From positions 1,150,001 to 1,214,000 of the forward strand of contig NZ_CP060719.1 of assembly GCF_014396975.1 (NCBI RefSeq): DNA of 64,000 nt, in the 5' to 3' direction. Positions 44,201 through 53,389 of this stretch are shown piece after piece; positions within the stretch are counted from its first letter, which is position 1, and every line of letters starts with the position of its first letter. This DNA is from Thermomonas carbonis (GTDB lineage: Bacteria > Pseudomonadota > Gammaproteobacteria > Xanthomonadales > Xanthomonadaceae). The translations under genes were made by a program, and so were the position numbers. Under the pieces are notes generated by a model, which saw only the letters and a list, made by a program, of their open reading frames with translations, was not told where the DNA came from and did not search any database.

Positions 44201-46009
44201 ATGCGCCATTCCCTGCTTGCCGCTGCCCTGCTGACAGCCATCGTTTCCGGCTGCAAGGCCGAAGCGCCCACGACTCCCGTTGCGTCGCCGACGTCCGCGA
44301 CCGCGTCGTCCGCGCAGGCGGATGCGCAGTTCGCGGAACTGTCAAAGCGCTGGCTGGAAGGCTGGCTGCCGTTGAACCCGGTGGCAGCGACCCAGATCGG
44401 CGACCACCGTTTCGATGCCGAGCTCGACGATGTCAGTGCCGCCGGCCGCCAGCGCGCGCTCGACTTCAGCAAGAAGATCCTGGCCGAACTGGATGCGATC
44501 GATGCCGGCACGCTCTCGCGCGAGAACCAGGTCGACGCGTTGATCCTGCGCAACCAGCTGCGCGGCGACATCTGGTCCACCGAAACCCTGCAGGCCTGGG
44601 CGTGGGATCCGCAGGGTTACAACTCGCTGGCCGGCGGCGCGATCTACAACCTGATGGCGCGCGGGTTCGCGCCGCTGCCGGAGCGCCTGAAGTCTGCGAC
44701 CGCGCGCATGGAGAAACTGCCGGCGATGTTCGTGCAGATGCGCGCGGAGATCGTGCCGGCACGGGTTTCGAAGATCCACGCGGAGACCGTGGCCAAGCAG
44801 AACGCCGGCCTGCTCAGCCTGGTCGATACCTTCATCACCCCCAGCGCCGACAAGCTGCAGGGCGACGACCGCACGCGCCTGGATGCGGCAGTTGCCGGCC
44901 TGCGCAAGGCAGTGGCGGAGCATCAAGCGTGGCTGGACAAGACGCTGGTGCCGAATGCGAAGGGCGATTTCCGCATCGGGCAAAAGCTCTATGACGAGAA
45001 GCTGCAGTTCTCGCTGAATTCCGAACTCACCCGCCCCGAGATCCGTCAGCGCGCCGAGGCCGAAATCGCCCGCGTGCGCGACCAGATGTACACCGTCGCG
45101 CGCGGCGTGCTGAAGGACAAGCCGAACGCCCCCGAGCTGCCGGAGAGCCCGACCGAAGAGCAGAAGCAGGAGGCGATCGAAGCTGCGCTGGAACTGGCCT
45201 ACGCCGAGCGTCCGGCGCGCGACAAGGTGGTCGAGTACGCCACCCGGACCACCAAGGACGCCACCGACTTCGTGCGCGCCAAGGACCTGGTCACGGTGCC
45301 GGACGATCCGGTCAAGATCATCCTGATGCCGGAGTTCCAGCGCGGCGTTGCAGTGGCGTATTGCGATTCGCCGGGCCCGCTCGACAAGGGGCTGGACACC
45401 TACTACGCGATCTCGCCGATCCCCGATGAGTGGAGCACCGCGCAGGTCGATTCGTTCCTGCGCGAATACAACAACCGCATGCTGCACCTGCTGTCGATCC
45501 ACGAGGCGATGCCCGGGCATTACCTGGAAGGCGTGCATTCGGCCGACCATCCCTCCGCCCTGCGCGCGGTGCTGCGTTCCGGCCCGTTCGCGGAAGGCTG
45601 GGCGGTCTACACCGAGGACATGCTGGCCGATGCCGGTTACCTGGACAGCGATCCGCTGTTCCGCCTGGTGCAGCTGAAGTTCTACCTGCGCGCGGTGGCC
45701 AACTCGATCCTCGACCAGGGCGTGCACGTCGACAACTGGACGAAGGAACAGGCCATGGACCTGATGGTCAACCAGACCTTCCAGCAGGAGCGCGAAGCCG
45801 CCGGCAAATGGGTGCGCGCACAGCTGACCTCGGCGCAACTGGCCACCTACTTCGTCGGCGCGCAGGAACACTTCGACATGCGCAAGGCGGTCGAGGCCAG
45901 GCAGGGCGCGGCCTTCAGCGCCAGGCAGTACCACGACAAGGTCCTGTCGTATGGCGCACCGCCGGTGCGCTTCGTGCGCCAGCTGATGCTCGACGAGCCG
46001 ATCAAGTAA
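44201..46009 (+). CDS. DUF885 family lipoprotein, putative metallopeptidase
   Basis: This is a 602-residue exported protein with lipoprotein signal MRHSLLAAALLTAIVSGC. The DUF885 core carries IHEAMPGHYLEGVHS, a HExxPGH metal-binding motif, and FAEGWAVYTEDML with the downstream conserved Glu. The length and motif order fit the family, and members are thought to be zinc carboxypeptidases. The start at 44201 was preferred over a GTG at 44186 because it opens the signal. The serine hydrolase gene follows 39 bases later and may be co-transcribed. A paralogue lies at 58907-60789. Confidence 0.92.
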   Translation: MRHSLLAAALLTAIVSGCKAEAPTTPVASPTSATASSAQADAQFAELSKRWLEGWLPLNPVAATQIGDHRFDAELDDVSAAGRQRALDFSKKILAELDAIDAGTLSRENQVDALILRNQLRGDIWSTETLQAWAWDPQGYNSLAGGAIYNLMARGFAPLPERLKSATARMEKLPAMFVQMRAEIVPARVSKIHAETVAKQNAGLLSLVDTFITPSADKLQGDDRTRLDAAVAGLRKAVAEHQAWLDKTLVPNAKGDFRIGQKLYDEKLQFSLNSELTRPEIRQRAEAEIARVRDQMYTVARGVLKDKPNAPELPESPTEEQKQEAIEAALELAYAERPARDKVVEYATRTTKDATDFVRAKDLVTVPDDPVKIILMPEFQRGVAVAYCDSPGPLDKGLDTYYAISPIPDEWSTAQVDSFLREYNNRMLHLLSIHEAMPGHYLEGVHSADHPSALRAVLRSGPFAEGWAVYTEDMLADAGYLDSDPLFRLVQLKFYLRAVANSILDQGVHVDNWTKEQAMDLMVNQTFQQEREAAGKWVRAQLTSAQLATYFVGAQEHFDMRKAVEARQGAAFSARQYHDKVLSYGAPPVRFVRQLMLDEPIK

Positions 46010-46048
46010 TTCGCCGCGACAAACCACGACATCCCATCGGAGCCCGCC

Positions 46049-47719
46049 ATGCACCGTTCGACCCTGTTCGTCGCACTGCTCTTCGCCACCGCACAGGTGT
46101 CGGCCGCCGAGCCACCGAAGGCGGACACCGCGGCTTACGCCGCGCGCGTGCTGGAAGCCAATTGCGACAAGACCGCGCCAGGCATGGCCGTGCTTGTGGC
46201 GCGTGGCGACGAGGTGCTCTACCGCGGTGCCTGCGGCAGCGCCAACGTGGAGTTGGGCGTGCCGCTCTCCGCCGACCAGGTGTTCCGGATCGGTTCGGTC
46301 ACCAAGCAGTTCGCCGCCGCCGCGGCGCTGAAACTGGCCGAGGCCGGCAAGCTGTCGCTGGACGATCCACTGACGAAGTTCGTGCCCGGCTATCCGGGCG
46401 GCGACAAGGTCAACGTGCGCATGCTGCTCAACCATACCTCCGGCTTGCGCAGTTACACCGATATGCCCGGGGTGATGACCGGCACGCCGATCATGCGCGA
46501 CGTCACCACCGCGGAACTCATCGACACCTTCAAGGCCGAGAAGCCCGACTTCGCACCCGGCGAAGGCTGGCACTACAACAATTCCGGCTACGTCCTGCTG
46601 GGCGCAGTGATCGAGGCCGCCAGCGGCAAGCCGTGGCACGTTTACATGGACGACGCCTTCTTCAAGCCGCTGGGCATGACGCACACGCGCTATGGCAACG
46701 TGCAGGATCGTGTGATCCCGGGCCACGTGGACGGCTACAGCCGCAAGGACGATGCATGGGCACGCGCCGGCTATCTCAGCATGACCCAGCCGCATGCGGC
46801 GGGTGCGCTGGTGTCCACGGTCGACGACCTGCTCAAGTGGAACCGCGCACTGCATGAAGGCAAGTTGCTGCAGGACGCCAGCTATCGCGCGATGATCACG
46901 CCAGTCGGCAAGGCGGTGGCGAGCAACTACGGTTTCGGGATTTCCACCGGCACCCTGCGCGGGGTCCCGCAGCTGCAGCACGGTGGCGGCATCCATGGTT
47001 TCAGTTCCTACCTGCTGTACATCCCGGGCAGCGACACCACCGCTGCGGTGCTCTACAACGCCGATGGCGGACGCCCGGGGATGCAGGGCGTTTCCACCAT
47101 CGCCAACGTGCTCGCGGCATACGCGATCGGCAAGCCGTATCCGGAGAAGAAGGCGATCGCGGTCGACGCCGCCACGCTCAAGCAGTACGAGGGCATGTAT
47201 CGGGTCGACAAGGACGTGGCGCGGGCACTGCGGGTGGTCGATGGCAAGCTGACGTCACAACGCACTGGCGGCGAGGCGTTCGTGTTGGTGCCGGTGGCAA
47301 GGGATGTGTTCCTCTTCGAAGAAGGCTACTCGCGGATGGCCTTCGAGCGTGGTGCCGATGGCGGCATCAAGGCGATGCGTTTCTTCCCCGAGGACGAAGG
47401 CCCGGGCGTGCTCGCGCCACGCAGCAACGAACCGCTGCCGTCGGGCCGCACCGCGATCGAATTGCCTGCCGAAGCATTCGCACGCATCGCCGGCGCGTAC
47501 GCGCTGGAAGGCGCAACCCTGACCGTGACCAATGACGGCAGCGCGGCCAAGGCGCAACTGACCGGCCAGCCGGCGTTCGAGATCTTCCCCGAGTCGGCGT
47601 CGCGGTTCTTCCTGAAGGTCGTCGATGCGGTGCTGGTATTCGCGCCGGAAGACGGAAAGCCGGCAACCGTCACCCTGCACCAGGGCGGTCGAGAAATGGT
47701 GTTCAAGCGCGTCGATTGA
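46049..47719 (+). CDS. Class C beta-lactamase-like serine hydrolase (S12 family), secreted
   Basis: This is a 556-residue penicillin-binding-protein-like hydrolase. The signal peptide (1-19, ending QVSAAE) is followed by a beta-lactamase fold with the nucleophile motif SVTK (in FRIGSVTKQFAAA) and the tyrosine motif YNNSGY. HGGGIHGF stands in for the KTG-type third motif. A C-terminal region (about 375-556) resembles the lipocalin-like DUF3471 extension. GGAG lies eight bases before the ATG. It may be an esterase or D-amino acid peptidase rather than a true beta-lactamase. Confidence 0.91.
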   Translation: MHRSTLFVALLFATAQVSAAEPPKADTAAYAARVLEANCDKTAPGMAVLVARGDEVLYRGACGSANVELGVPLSADQVFRIGSVTKQFAAAAALKLAEAGKLSLDDPLTKFVPGYPGGDKVNVRMLLNHTSGLRSYTDMPGVMTGTPIMRDVTTAELIDTFKAEKPDFAPGEGWHYNNSGYVLLGAVIEAASGKPWHVYMDDAFFKPLGMTHTRYGNVQDRVIPGHVDGYSRKDDAWARAGYLSMTQPHAAGALVSTVDDLLKWNRALHEGKLLQDASYRAMITPVGKAVASNYGFGISTGTLRGVPQLQHGGGIHGFSSYLLYIPGSDTTAAVLYNADGGRPGMQGVSTIANVLAAYAIGKPYPEKKAIAVDAATLKQYEGMYRVDKDVARALRVVDGKLTSQRTGGEAFVLVPVARDVFLFEEGYSRMAFERGADGGIKAMRFFPEDEGPGVLAPRSNEPLPSGRTAIELPAEAFARIAGAYALEGATLTVTNDGSAAKAQLTGQPAFEIFPESASRFFLKVVDAVLVFAPEDGKPATVTLHQGGREMVFKRVD

Positions 47720-47846
47720 GGCATGGCGCACATCAGGCGCGGCGCTGGACGCGCGTCCGCGCCGCTGCGCTTCCGTCGGCATCGCGATGCGGTGTTGACA
47801 CGTGGTCGCCGACACTCCGCCATCGCACCATCACCCGGAGCCGCGC

Positions 47847-48110
47847 ATGGACACCACCGAAAGCAACATGACCAACCTGTTCCTGCAGCTGGGCCTGCCG
47901 GCGGAGAAGCACGAGATCGCCGACTTCATCCGCAGCCATCAACTGCCGGAGGACGTGCGCGTCTCCGAGGCGGACTTCCTGAGCGACAGCCAGCGCCAGT
48001 TCCTGCGCGAGGAGTGGGTGGAGGATGCCGACTGGGCGATCATCGTCGATGAATTCAACGAAGCGCTGCACGCCGATGCGGTGACGGCGCGGGTGCAGGC
48101 GTCGAGTTAG
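47847..48110 (+). CDS. DUF2789 domain protein
   Basis: This is an 87-residue acidic cytosolic protein of unknown function matching DUF2789 by MTNLFLQLGLPAEKHEIADFI, then FLSDSQRQFLREEWVEDADWA. GGAG lies six bases before the ATG at 47847. Its 3' end overlaps the 3' end of the convergent ThuA gene by 56 bases. The 127 bases before it contain a GGCGCGG/CCGCGCC hairpin (47736-47763) after the serine hydrolase stop, possibly its terminator though without a T-run. Confidence 0.88.
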   Translation: MDTTESNMTNLFLQLGLPAEKHEIADFIRSHQLPEDVRVSEADFLSDSQRQFLREEWVEDADWAIIVDEFNEALHADAVTARVQASS

Positions 48111-48879
48111 CGTTTTCGGCGTCGATGCCCTTGCCGGTCGCGGCCCACCACAGCCCGCCGTAGAGGTGGTCGAGGTACAGGCGGTCGTCGTATGCGGCAG
48201 GCGTGTGGCCGAGCGCGGTGACGAACACGCGGCCGCCGTCGTAGGCGTGATACCAGGCCACCGGATGCTCCGCGCCCATCCCGCGTGCGACCTGCCCGGG
48301 CCAGATGCGGGTGGGGTCGTAGCTGGCTTCGTCCACCGACAGCACGGTACTCAGGCCGGGAAGCAGCGGCTCGCCGAACTCGTACCACTCGTCGCTCCAG
48401 GTCCAGCGCGCGGGCAGGCCGAACGTGGCCGGGAACGCGGGATCGCGCACGCGCACGGTGGCGGTCTGCACCATCGGGTGGATGCGGAATGCGCGGCCGA
48501 TCAATTTCTCGAACCACGGCCAGTCGCCGGCCGGGTTGAAGATCAGTGCGCGATGCACGGCGACGATGCCGCCGCCGGCACGCACGTAGGCCTGCAATTT
48601 CTCGCGCTGCGGCTTCTGCAGGGCATCGCCTGGCGTGTTGAGCAGCACGATGGCGGCGTAACGGGACAGGTCTCCATCGAACGCGCTGTTGTTCCAGGCC
48701 CAGTCCATGTCGAAGCCGTGCCGTCGCGACATCTGCTCGAACTGCGGCTTGGCGACCACGGTGTAATCGTGGTGGTACTGGTTGGGGATGGCCACCACCA
48801 GCACCTTGAACTGGCCCTGCGCGAACGCGGGCAGGCAGGCGAGCAGGAGCAGCAGAAGGCAGGGCAGCAGGCGTTTCAT
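48055..48879 (-). CDS. ThuA domain protein, secreted
   Basis: This is a 274-residue exported protein with a signal peptide (1-20, ending PAFAQG) and a ThuA-like glutamine-amidotransferase-fold domain. Recognisable parts are IVLLNTPGDALQKPQREKL, GGIVAVHRALIF, the strand DEWYEF and the late AWYHAYDGGRVFVTALGH. ThuA proteins are linked to trehalose and other carbohydrate use (established for ThuA of Sinorhizobium), but function in this group is unclear. The C-terminal 25 residues are low complexity and lie in the overlap with the DUF2789 gene. Confidence 0.9.
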   Translation of the reverse strand: MKRLLPCLLLLLLACLPAFAQGQFKVLVVAIPNQYHHDYTVVAKPQFEQMSRRHGFDMDWAWNNSAFDGDLSRYAAIVLLNTPGDALQKPQREKLQAYVRAGGGIVAVHRALIFNPAGDWPWFEKLIGRAFRIHPMVQTATVRVRDPAFPATFGLPARWTWSDEWYEFGEPLLPGLSTVLSVDEASYDPTRIWPGQVARGMGAEHPVAWYHAYDGGRVFVTALGHTPAAYDDRLYLDHLYGGLWWAATGKGIDAENANSTPAPAPSPHRRAALR

Positions 48880-48917
48880 GGGTCGATGCTAGCCGGGAAC
48901 GGCGCTATCGTGCGCGC

Positions 48918-49469
48918 ATGAGCGAGCCCGAACCCGTCCGCTTCACCGCCACGCTGCTGCGCCCCGCGCAGCCGAAGAACGCGGCGTGGCGGTTCCTGCG
49001 CATGCCGCCGGCCGCCAGCAAGCGACTGCCCTCGCGCGGGATGGTGAGCGTGAGCGGCATGCTGGAAGGCCACGCCTTCAAGGCCACGCTGGAACCCGAT
49101 GGCGAAGGCAGTCACTGGCTGAAGGTGCCGCGCGCGTTGCATGAAGCAGCGGGAGTCGAGGCGGGCAAGAGCGTCGCGCTTGAACTGGTGCCGGTCGACA
49201 AGGACCCGGAACCGAAGCTGCCGCCCGATCTCAAGAAAGCGCTCGCGGCATCGCCCGCGGCGACCGTGCAGTGGAAGGCGATCACGCCCGCCGCCCGCCG
49301 CGATTTCATCCAGTGGATCGCCACCGCGAAGAAAGTGGAAACGCGCGAGCGCCGCATCCGCACCGGTTGCGACATGCTGGAAGTGGGCAAGAAGCGCATC
49401 TGCTGCTTCGATCGCTCCGGCATGTACAGCCGCGGCAACATCGGTGCGCCGGAGCCGGCCGCCGACTGA
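48918..49469 (+). CDS. YdeI/OmpD-associated family protein (DUF1905 + YdeI)
   Basis: This 183-residue cytosolic protein has two modules. An N-terminal DUF1905 barrel (residues 5-95) contains FKATLEPDGEGSHWLKVP. A C-terminal YdeI-like helical region has ITPAARRDFIQWIATAKKVETRERR followed by a Cys pair (RICCFDR). The tail after residue 150 is unusual for the family. The gene is divergent from the ThuA gene (38 bases) and ends exactly one base before the stop of the convergent lipoprotein gene. Role unknown. Confidence 0.85.
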   Translation: MSEPEPVRFTATLLRPAQPKNAAWRFLRMPPAASKRLPSRGMVSVSGMLEGHAFKATLEPDGEGSHWLKVPRALHEAAGVEAGKSVALELVPVDKDPEPKLPPDLKKALAASPAATVQWKAITPAARRDFIQWIATAKKVETRERRIRTGCDMLEVGKKRICCFDRSGMYSRGNIGAPEPAAD

Positions 49470-49928
49470 TCAGTCGAGCGTCGCCTGCACCCGCCGCATC
49501 CTCGAAAACGGATAGCCGTTGCAGCCGGTCTTCGGTGTGTCGCGGCGGGCGATGTCGGCGCGCTCGGCATCGGCCTGCGTCGGTGCGTCCCATGCGCTCA
49601 GGCAGAACGCCCATTCGTACGGCGGCATGCCCGGCAACGCGACCCAGTCGATGCGTGTCCACTTTGCCGCATCGCTGCGGTTGCCGGCATCGTTGCGGGC
49701 GATGAGGAACTGCGCCTCGGGATGCCAGGCGACCACGCGATAGCGGGTGTCGGGACGCTGCAGCCATTCGCCCTCGGTGACGCGATGGCCGATGCCGTAG
49801 TCGTCGACGAAATCCCCGAGCATCGTCGCGGGTGGCGAGTGATGCGTGGTATCGGCATGCAACGCACAGCCGGCCATGCATGCGAGCACCGGCATCAGCG
49901 AGAAGTGGGCAAGGCGCATCGGCAGCAT
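49470..49928 (-). CDS. Putative lipoprotein, hypothetical
   Basis: This is a 152-residue protein with a likely lipoprotein signal (MRLAHFSLMPVLACMAGC). The mature part is soluble and Trp-rich, with RYRVVAWHPEAQFLIARND and TKTGCNGYPFSRMRR-like residues at the end; I do not recognise a family. The ATG at 49928 has AGGA close upstream (three bases); ATG at 49919 would start directly at the signal and is an alternative. The frame stays open upstream, antisense to the AIM24-like gene, but only this part has an export signal and plausible composition. Confidence 0.65.
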   Translation of the reverse strand: MLPMRLAHFSLMPVLACMAGCALHADTTHHSPPATMLGDFVDDYGIGHRVTEGEWLQRPDTRYRVVAWHPEAQFLIARNDAGNRSDAAKWTRIDWVALPGMPPYEWAFCLSAWDAPTQADAERADIARRDTPKTGCNGYPFSRMRRVQATLD

Positions 49929-50045
49929 CGATCCTGCAAAGCAATGGTGGTGATTAAACCGCGGATCAAGCGCGACTTCCGGCACCTTGTCCGTGATCGC
50001 ACGCGCATTAGACTCCGCCGCATCACCCCCGCAATGGAGTTCGCG

Positions 50046-51068
50046 ATGAGCCAGTGGCACCTGCACGATCCCGCCAGCAACAACCGCCTCGGCCCGATGG
50101 ATCTCGACGCCGCCCGCGCATACGCGGCGCGCAATCCGTCGCTGCTGGCGTGGAAGGACGGCATGGGCGACTGGTTGCCGGTGCGCAACATCGCCGAACT
50201 GGTCGATGGCGTGCCCGGCGATCCGGCCGCCGCGCCGCCGCCGCCGCCGCGCAACGGCGGCAAGGGTCGCGCCGACGAGATCGATTTCCGCATCCACGGC
50301 CAGGAAATGCAGTTCGTCGAAATCGAACTCGATCCCGGCGAATCCGCGATCGCCGAAGCGGGCTCGCTGATGTTCAAGGACAGCGCGGTGCAGATGGATA
50401 CCGTGTTCGGCGACGGTTCCGCCAGTGGCCAGTCCGGCGGCTTCATGGACAAGCTGCTGTCCGCCGGCAAGCGCGTGATCACCGGCGAGAGCCTGTTCAC
50501 CACGATGTACACGCACAGTGGCAACGGCAAGGCCAAGGTCGCGTTTGCCGCGCCGTATCCGGGTACGGTGATGGCGATGAAGCTGGACGAGCACGGCGGC
50601 CAGATCATCTGCCAGAAGGACAGCTTCCTGGCCGGCGCGCGTGGCGTGCAGGTCGGCATCCACCTGCAGCGCAAGATCCTCACCGGCCTGTTCGGCGGCG
50701 AGGGTTTCATCATGCAGAAGCTGGAAGGCGACGGCTGGGTATTCATCCATGCCGGCGGCTGCGTGGTGGAGCGCGATCTTGCCGCCGGTGAGCGCATCGA
50801 TGTCGATACCGGTTGCGTGGTCGGCTACCACGCCACGGTCAACATGGACGTGCAGCGGGTGGCTGGCCTGAAGAGCATGTTCTTCGGCGGCGAAGGCGTG
50901 TTCCTGGCCACGCTCACCGGCCCCGGCAAGGTGTGGCTGCAGTCGCTGCCGTTCTCGCGCCTGGCCGGTCGCATGCTCGCCGCCGCGCCGCAGAACGGCG
51001 GCGCGCGTGGCGAAGGCTCGGTGCTGGGCGGAATCGGTCGGATCCTGGACGGCGACAATTCGTTCTGA
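50046..51068 (+). CDS. AIM24/TIGR00266 family protein with N-terminal GYF_2 domain
   Basis: This is a 340-residue protein. Residues 1-60 form a GYF_2-like domain (SQWHLHDPASNNRLGPMDL, then LLAWKDGMGDWLPVRNI). A short Pro-rich hinge leads to a TIGR00266/AIM24 beta-barrel-type domain with VEIELDPGESAIAEAGSLMF, GGEGFIMQKLEGDGWVFIHAGG and the closing LAATLTGPG-like strand. GGAG lies six bases before the ATG. GYF_2 domains bind proline-rich peptides and are often fused to membrane or phage-shock-type proteins. Function of the bacterial family is not established. Confidence 0.88.
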   Translation: MSQWHLHDPASNNRLGPMDLDAARAYAARNPSLLAWKDGMGDWLPVRNIAELVDGVPGDPAAAPPPPPRNGGKGRADEIDFRIHGQEMQFVEIELDPGESAIAEAGSLMFKDSAVQMDTVFGDGSASGQSGGFMDKLLSAGKRVITGESLFTTMYTHSGNGKAKVAFAAPYPGTVMAMKLDEHGGQIICQKDSFLAGARGVQVGIHLQRKILTGLFGGEGFIMQKLEGDGWVFIHAGGCVVERDLAAGERIDVDTGCVVGYHATVNMDVQRVAGLKSMFFGGEGVFLATLTGPGKVWLQSLPFSRLAGRMLAAAPQNGGARGEGSVLGGIGRILDGDNSF

Positions 51069-51079
51069 AGCGGCGTCGC

Positions 51080-51835
51080 TCAGTCGGGTGCGAGGTGCCG
51101 CGCGGCCAGGCGCGCGAAGTCGCGCTGCATCAGTGCATCGAAATCGTGGGCGATGCCCGGATACGCCGAGAGCCTTGCATCGAACCCGATCGTGGCGAGT
51201 CCCGCGATGCCGCGAGAGGTGGCCACCATGGGCACGGTGACATCGTCCTGGCCATGCAGGGCATGGATCGACGGACAACGCATGCCGCATGACCGCGCGC
51301 CCGCCATCCACTCCGGCAGCAGGCGCGCGGCGACCGGGAATGTCGCCGCGAACATGTCCGGGTGCCGCAGCGCCAACAGGAAGGCGAGGTCGCCACCATA
51401 GGAAACGCCGACGGCCAGCGGCTTGCCGCGGGTCGGATACGCCTGCTGCAGTTCGGCGGTGAGCGCTGCCAGTCGATCGGCCATCGCGGTCAACTCGGCC
51501 GACTGCGTCGGCAAGTCGGGCGCGCCGAAACGCGCGCTGACCCAGGAACTGCCGTTGCGACGCGGCTGCGGGCCACGCGGCAGCACGATCCGCGCCGGGA
51601 AAGCGAGCGCGTTGAAGTAGTCGATGCTACCCCCGGGCGTGCCACCCGAATAATGCAGCCCGATGATCAGCGGCAACGTGGCATCGGCCGCCGCACCGCG
51701 GGTCTCGAAGACCAGATACTCGAATCCGCCGGCTGTCCTGATCCGCGCGGGTGGATCGGAGGCCATGACCCGCGGCGCACAAGCAAGTGCGATCAATGCG
51801 AACACCGTCGCCAGCAGGGTTGATCTCGAATGCAT
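51080..51835 (-). CDS. Secreted alpha/beta hydrolase (esterase/PHB depolymerase-like)
   Basis: This is a 251-residue exported esterase-like hydrolase. The signal peptide covers residues 1-24 (STLLATVFALIALACAP). The fold shows LPLIIGLHYSGGTPGG, the nucleophile GVSYGGDLAFLLA, the Asp of GQDDVTVP and the His of GIAHDFD. GGAGG precedes the ATG at 51835 by five bases, favouring it over a GTG at 51850. Substrate cannot be deduced. It converges with the AIM24-like gene (11 bases between stops). Confidence 0.86.
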   Translation of the reverse strand: MHSRSTLLATVFALIALACAPRVMASDPPARIRTAGGFEYLVFETRGAAADATLPLIIGLHYSGGTPGGSIDYFNALAFPARIVLPRGPQPRRNGSSWVSARFGAPDLPTQSAELTAMADRLAALTAELQQAYPTRGKPLAVGVSYGGDLAFLLALRHPDMFAATFPVAARLLPEWMAGARSCGMRCPSIHALHGQDDVTVPMVATSRGIAGLATIGFDARLSAYPGIAHDFDALMQRDFARLAARHLAPD

Positions 51836-52001
51836 GCACGCCTCCGCCACGTGGAAGCCGTCGCCATGTGGCGCGGCTGTTACCCCCAGAGTATCCGGGC
51901 ATCGGCGCGCGGGCCTGTGCCGGTCGTTGGCATGGCACCACGCGGCGACTGCATGTGCAGCGACGATTGATGCGGATCAAGCACGCTGTCGACGCCCGCG
52001 A

Positions 52002-53252
52002 TCACCGACCGAAGCCCGCTTGCGGCAACGGCAACGACAGGATGCGATGTCCGTGCCGACCCTGCGGCGCTTCGCTGATCTTGCCGTTCGCGAAGACCTG
52101 CAAGTTCGGATCGGCGACGAACAGGAAACGCCGCCCGACCATCACGCCGGTGGTCGGGTTGCGCAGGTCGGGATGCTGGCGCAGCAGCAGTTGCAGGTCC
52201 TCGACATGAGCAGAGGTCGGGTCGATGCGGAACCGCCACACCCGCCCGCGCCCGACCAGGTTCTGGATCGCGACGATGTGCTCGCCATCGCGGGTCAGTC
52301 CGTCCATGCCGCCGAGGTAGCGGCCACCGGGGGTGGTGATCCGGCGCTTGCGCATCGGTGCCGGTGCCGACGGATCGACGAGCCACAACGCATGGAAATC
52401 GGTGACGACGAGTTGCCCATCGGGCAGCGCGACGATGCCGTTCGGGCCTTCGAAACTCCCGGTAGGCAGGAGCGCATGCAACACGGGCGATGCGGCGGAG
52501 GGATCGAGCAGGTACACCGTGCCGGCGATGCTGTCGGTCACCGCGATGCGTCCATCGGGCAAGAGGTCCAGATCGTTGAGCAGGCCGGGTGCCGGCGGTG
52601 CGAACGACGCCACCACCCGACCGCTAGCGAGGTCGATCCGGGACAGGTATGTCTCGCCTTGGGTGGCGGAACCTGGATCGCGCATGAAGGGTGCAGCGCC
52701 GCTGGCGACCCACAACGCGTCGCGAGTGGCGTCCACGTCCATGCCGAGGACCGCCAGCAACGTGTCATCGCCTGACGGCAACAGCTCACTGCAATGGCCA
52801 TCGGCAGCGACCGCGATGACGTTGCGTCGGCGGCCGCTGGACATCAGGAAACGGTCGCGCGCTGAATCGAACGCCGCGCCTTCGGGCAACACGTCGAGGC
52901 ACTGCGTCTCGGCGTGCAGCGTGGTCGTGCCTACCGCGCTGACGGCTTCCAGGCGTCGCGCGATCTCGCGGTAATCAGCGCGATCCGCCAACGACGCGAA
53001 GTCGGCGGGCTCCAGCGCGTCGTCGAAGCCTGCATCGGCCAATGCACGCAAGTAGGCGACGGCACGATCGCCATCGCCCGCGTTCGCCGCAGTGCGCGCG
53101 GCATGGTGGATCGCACCGATGTGCACCGGTTCGCGCGCAATCAATGCATCGAGTTCGGCGTAGCGATCATCGCCGTTGCGCCGCGCGTGGCCCATGCCCG
53201 CGAAACAGAGCAGCAGGAACAATGCAGCACGGGGAAGCGTCGACGGAGGCAT
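52002..53252 (-). CDS. Secreted beta-propeller (SMP-30/NHL-like) protein, hypothetical
   Basis: This is a 416-residue exported protein. A signal peptide (1-23) is followed by a helical TPR-like stretch (about 30-105: GDGDRAVAYLRALADAGFDD). A six-bladed propeller-like region with repeated PDG turns follows (LLPDGRIAVTDSIAGTVYLLD; GIVALPDGQLVVTDFHALW). It resembles SMP-30/gluconolactonase-type propellers in layout, but I see no clear metal-ligand set, so enzymatic activity is uncertain. It stands alone; the 150 bases downstream hold nothing recognisable. Confidence 0.78.
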   Translation of the reverse strand: MPPSTLPRAALFLLLCFAGMGHARRNGDDRYAELDALIAREPVHIGAIHHAARTAANAGDGDRAVAYLRALADAGFDDALEPADFASLADRADYREIARRLEAVSAVGTTTLHAETQCLDVLPEGAAFDSARDRFLMSSGRRRNVIAVAADGHCSELLPSGDDTLLAVLGMDVDATRDALWVASGAAPFMRDPGSATQGETYLSRIDLASGRVVASFAPPAPGLLNDLDLLPDGRIAVTDSIAGTVYLLDPSAASPVLHALLPTGSFEGPNGIVALPDGQLVVTDFHALWLVDPSAPAPMRKRRITTPGGRYLGGMDGLTRDGEHIVAIQNLVGRGRVWRFRIDPTSAHVEDLQLLLRQHPDLRNPTTGVMVGRRFLFVADPNLQVFANGKISEAPQGRHGHRILSLPLPQAGFGR

Positions 53253-53389
53253 GTGCGTTTCCGCGAGTGAAGCGGGGATTGTTCGCGCTGGCCGAGCCTG
53301 CGACCAGTAGCGTGAGGCTTTCCGACGATGCCCGCGACCCGATTGATTCGATTCGGCAAAGCGTGCCGGTAACGCGCTTGTATCGCGCG

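Noticed and set aside
46049..47719. True antibiotic-resistance beta-lactamase
   Set aside because: The SxxK and YxN motifs fit the wider S12 hydrolase family, and the C-terminal extension and lack of a KTG motif argue for an esterase or peptidase role.
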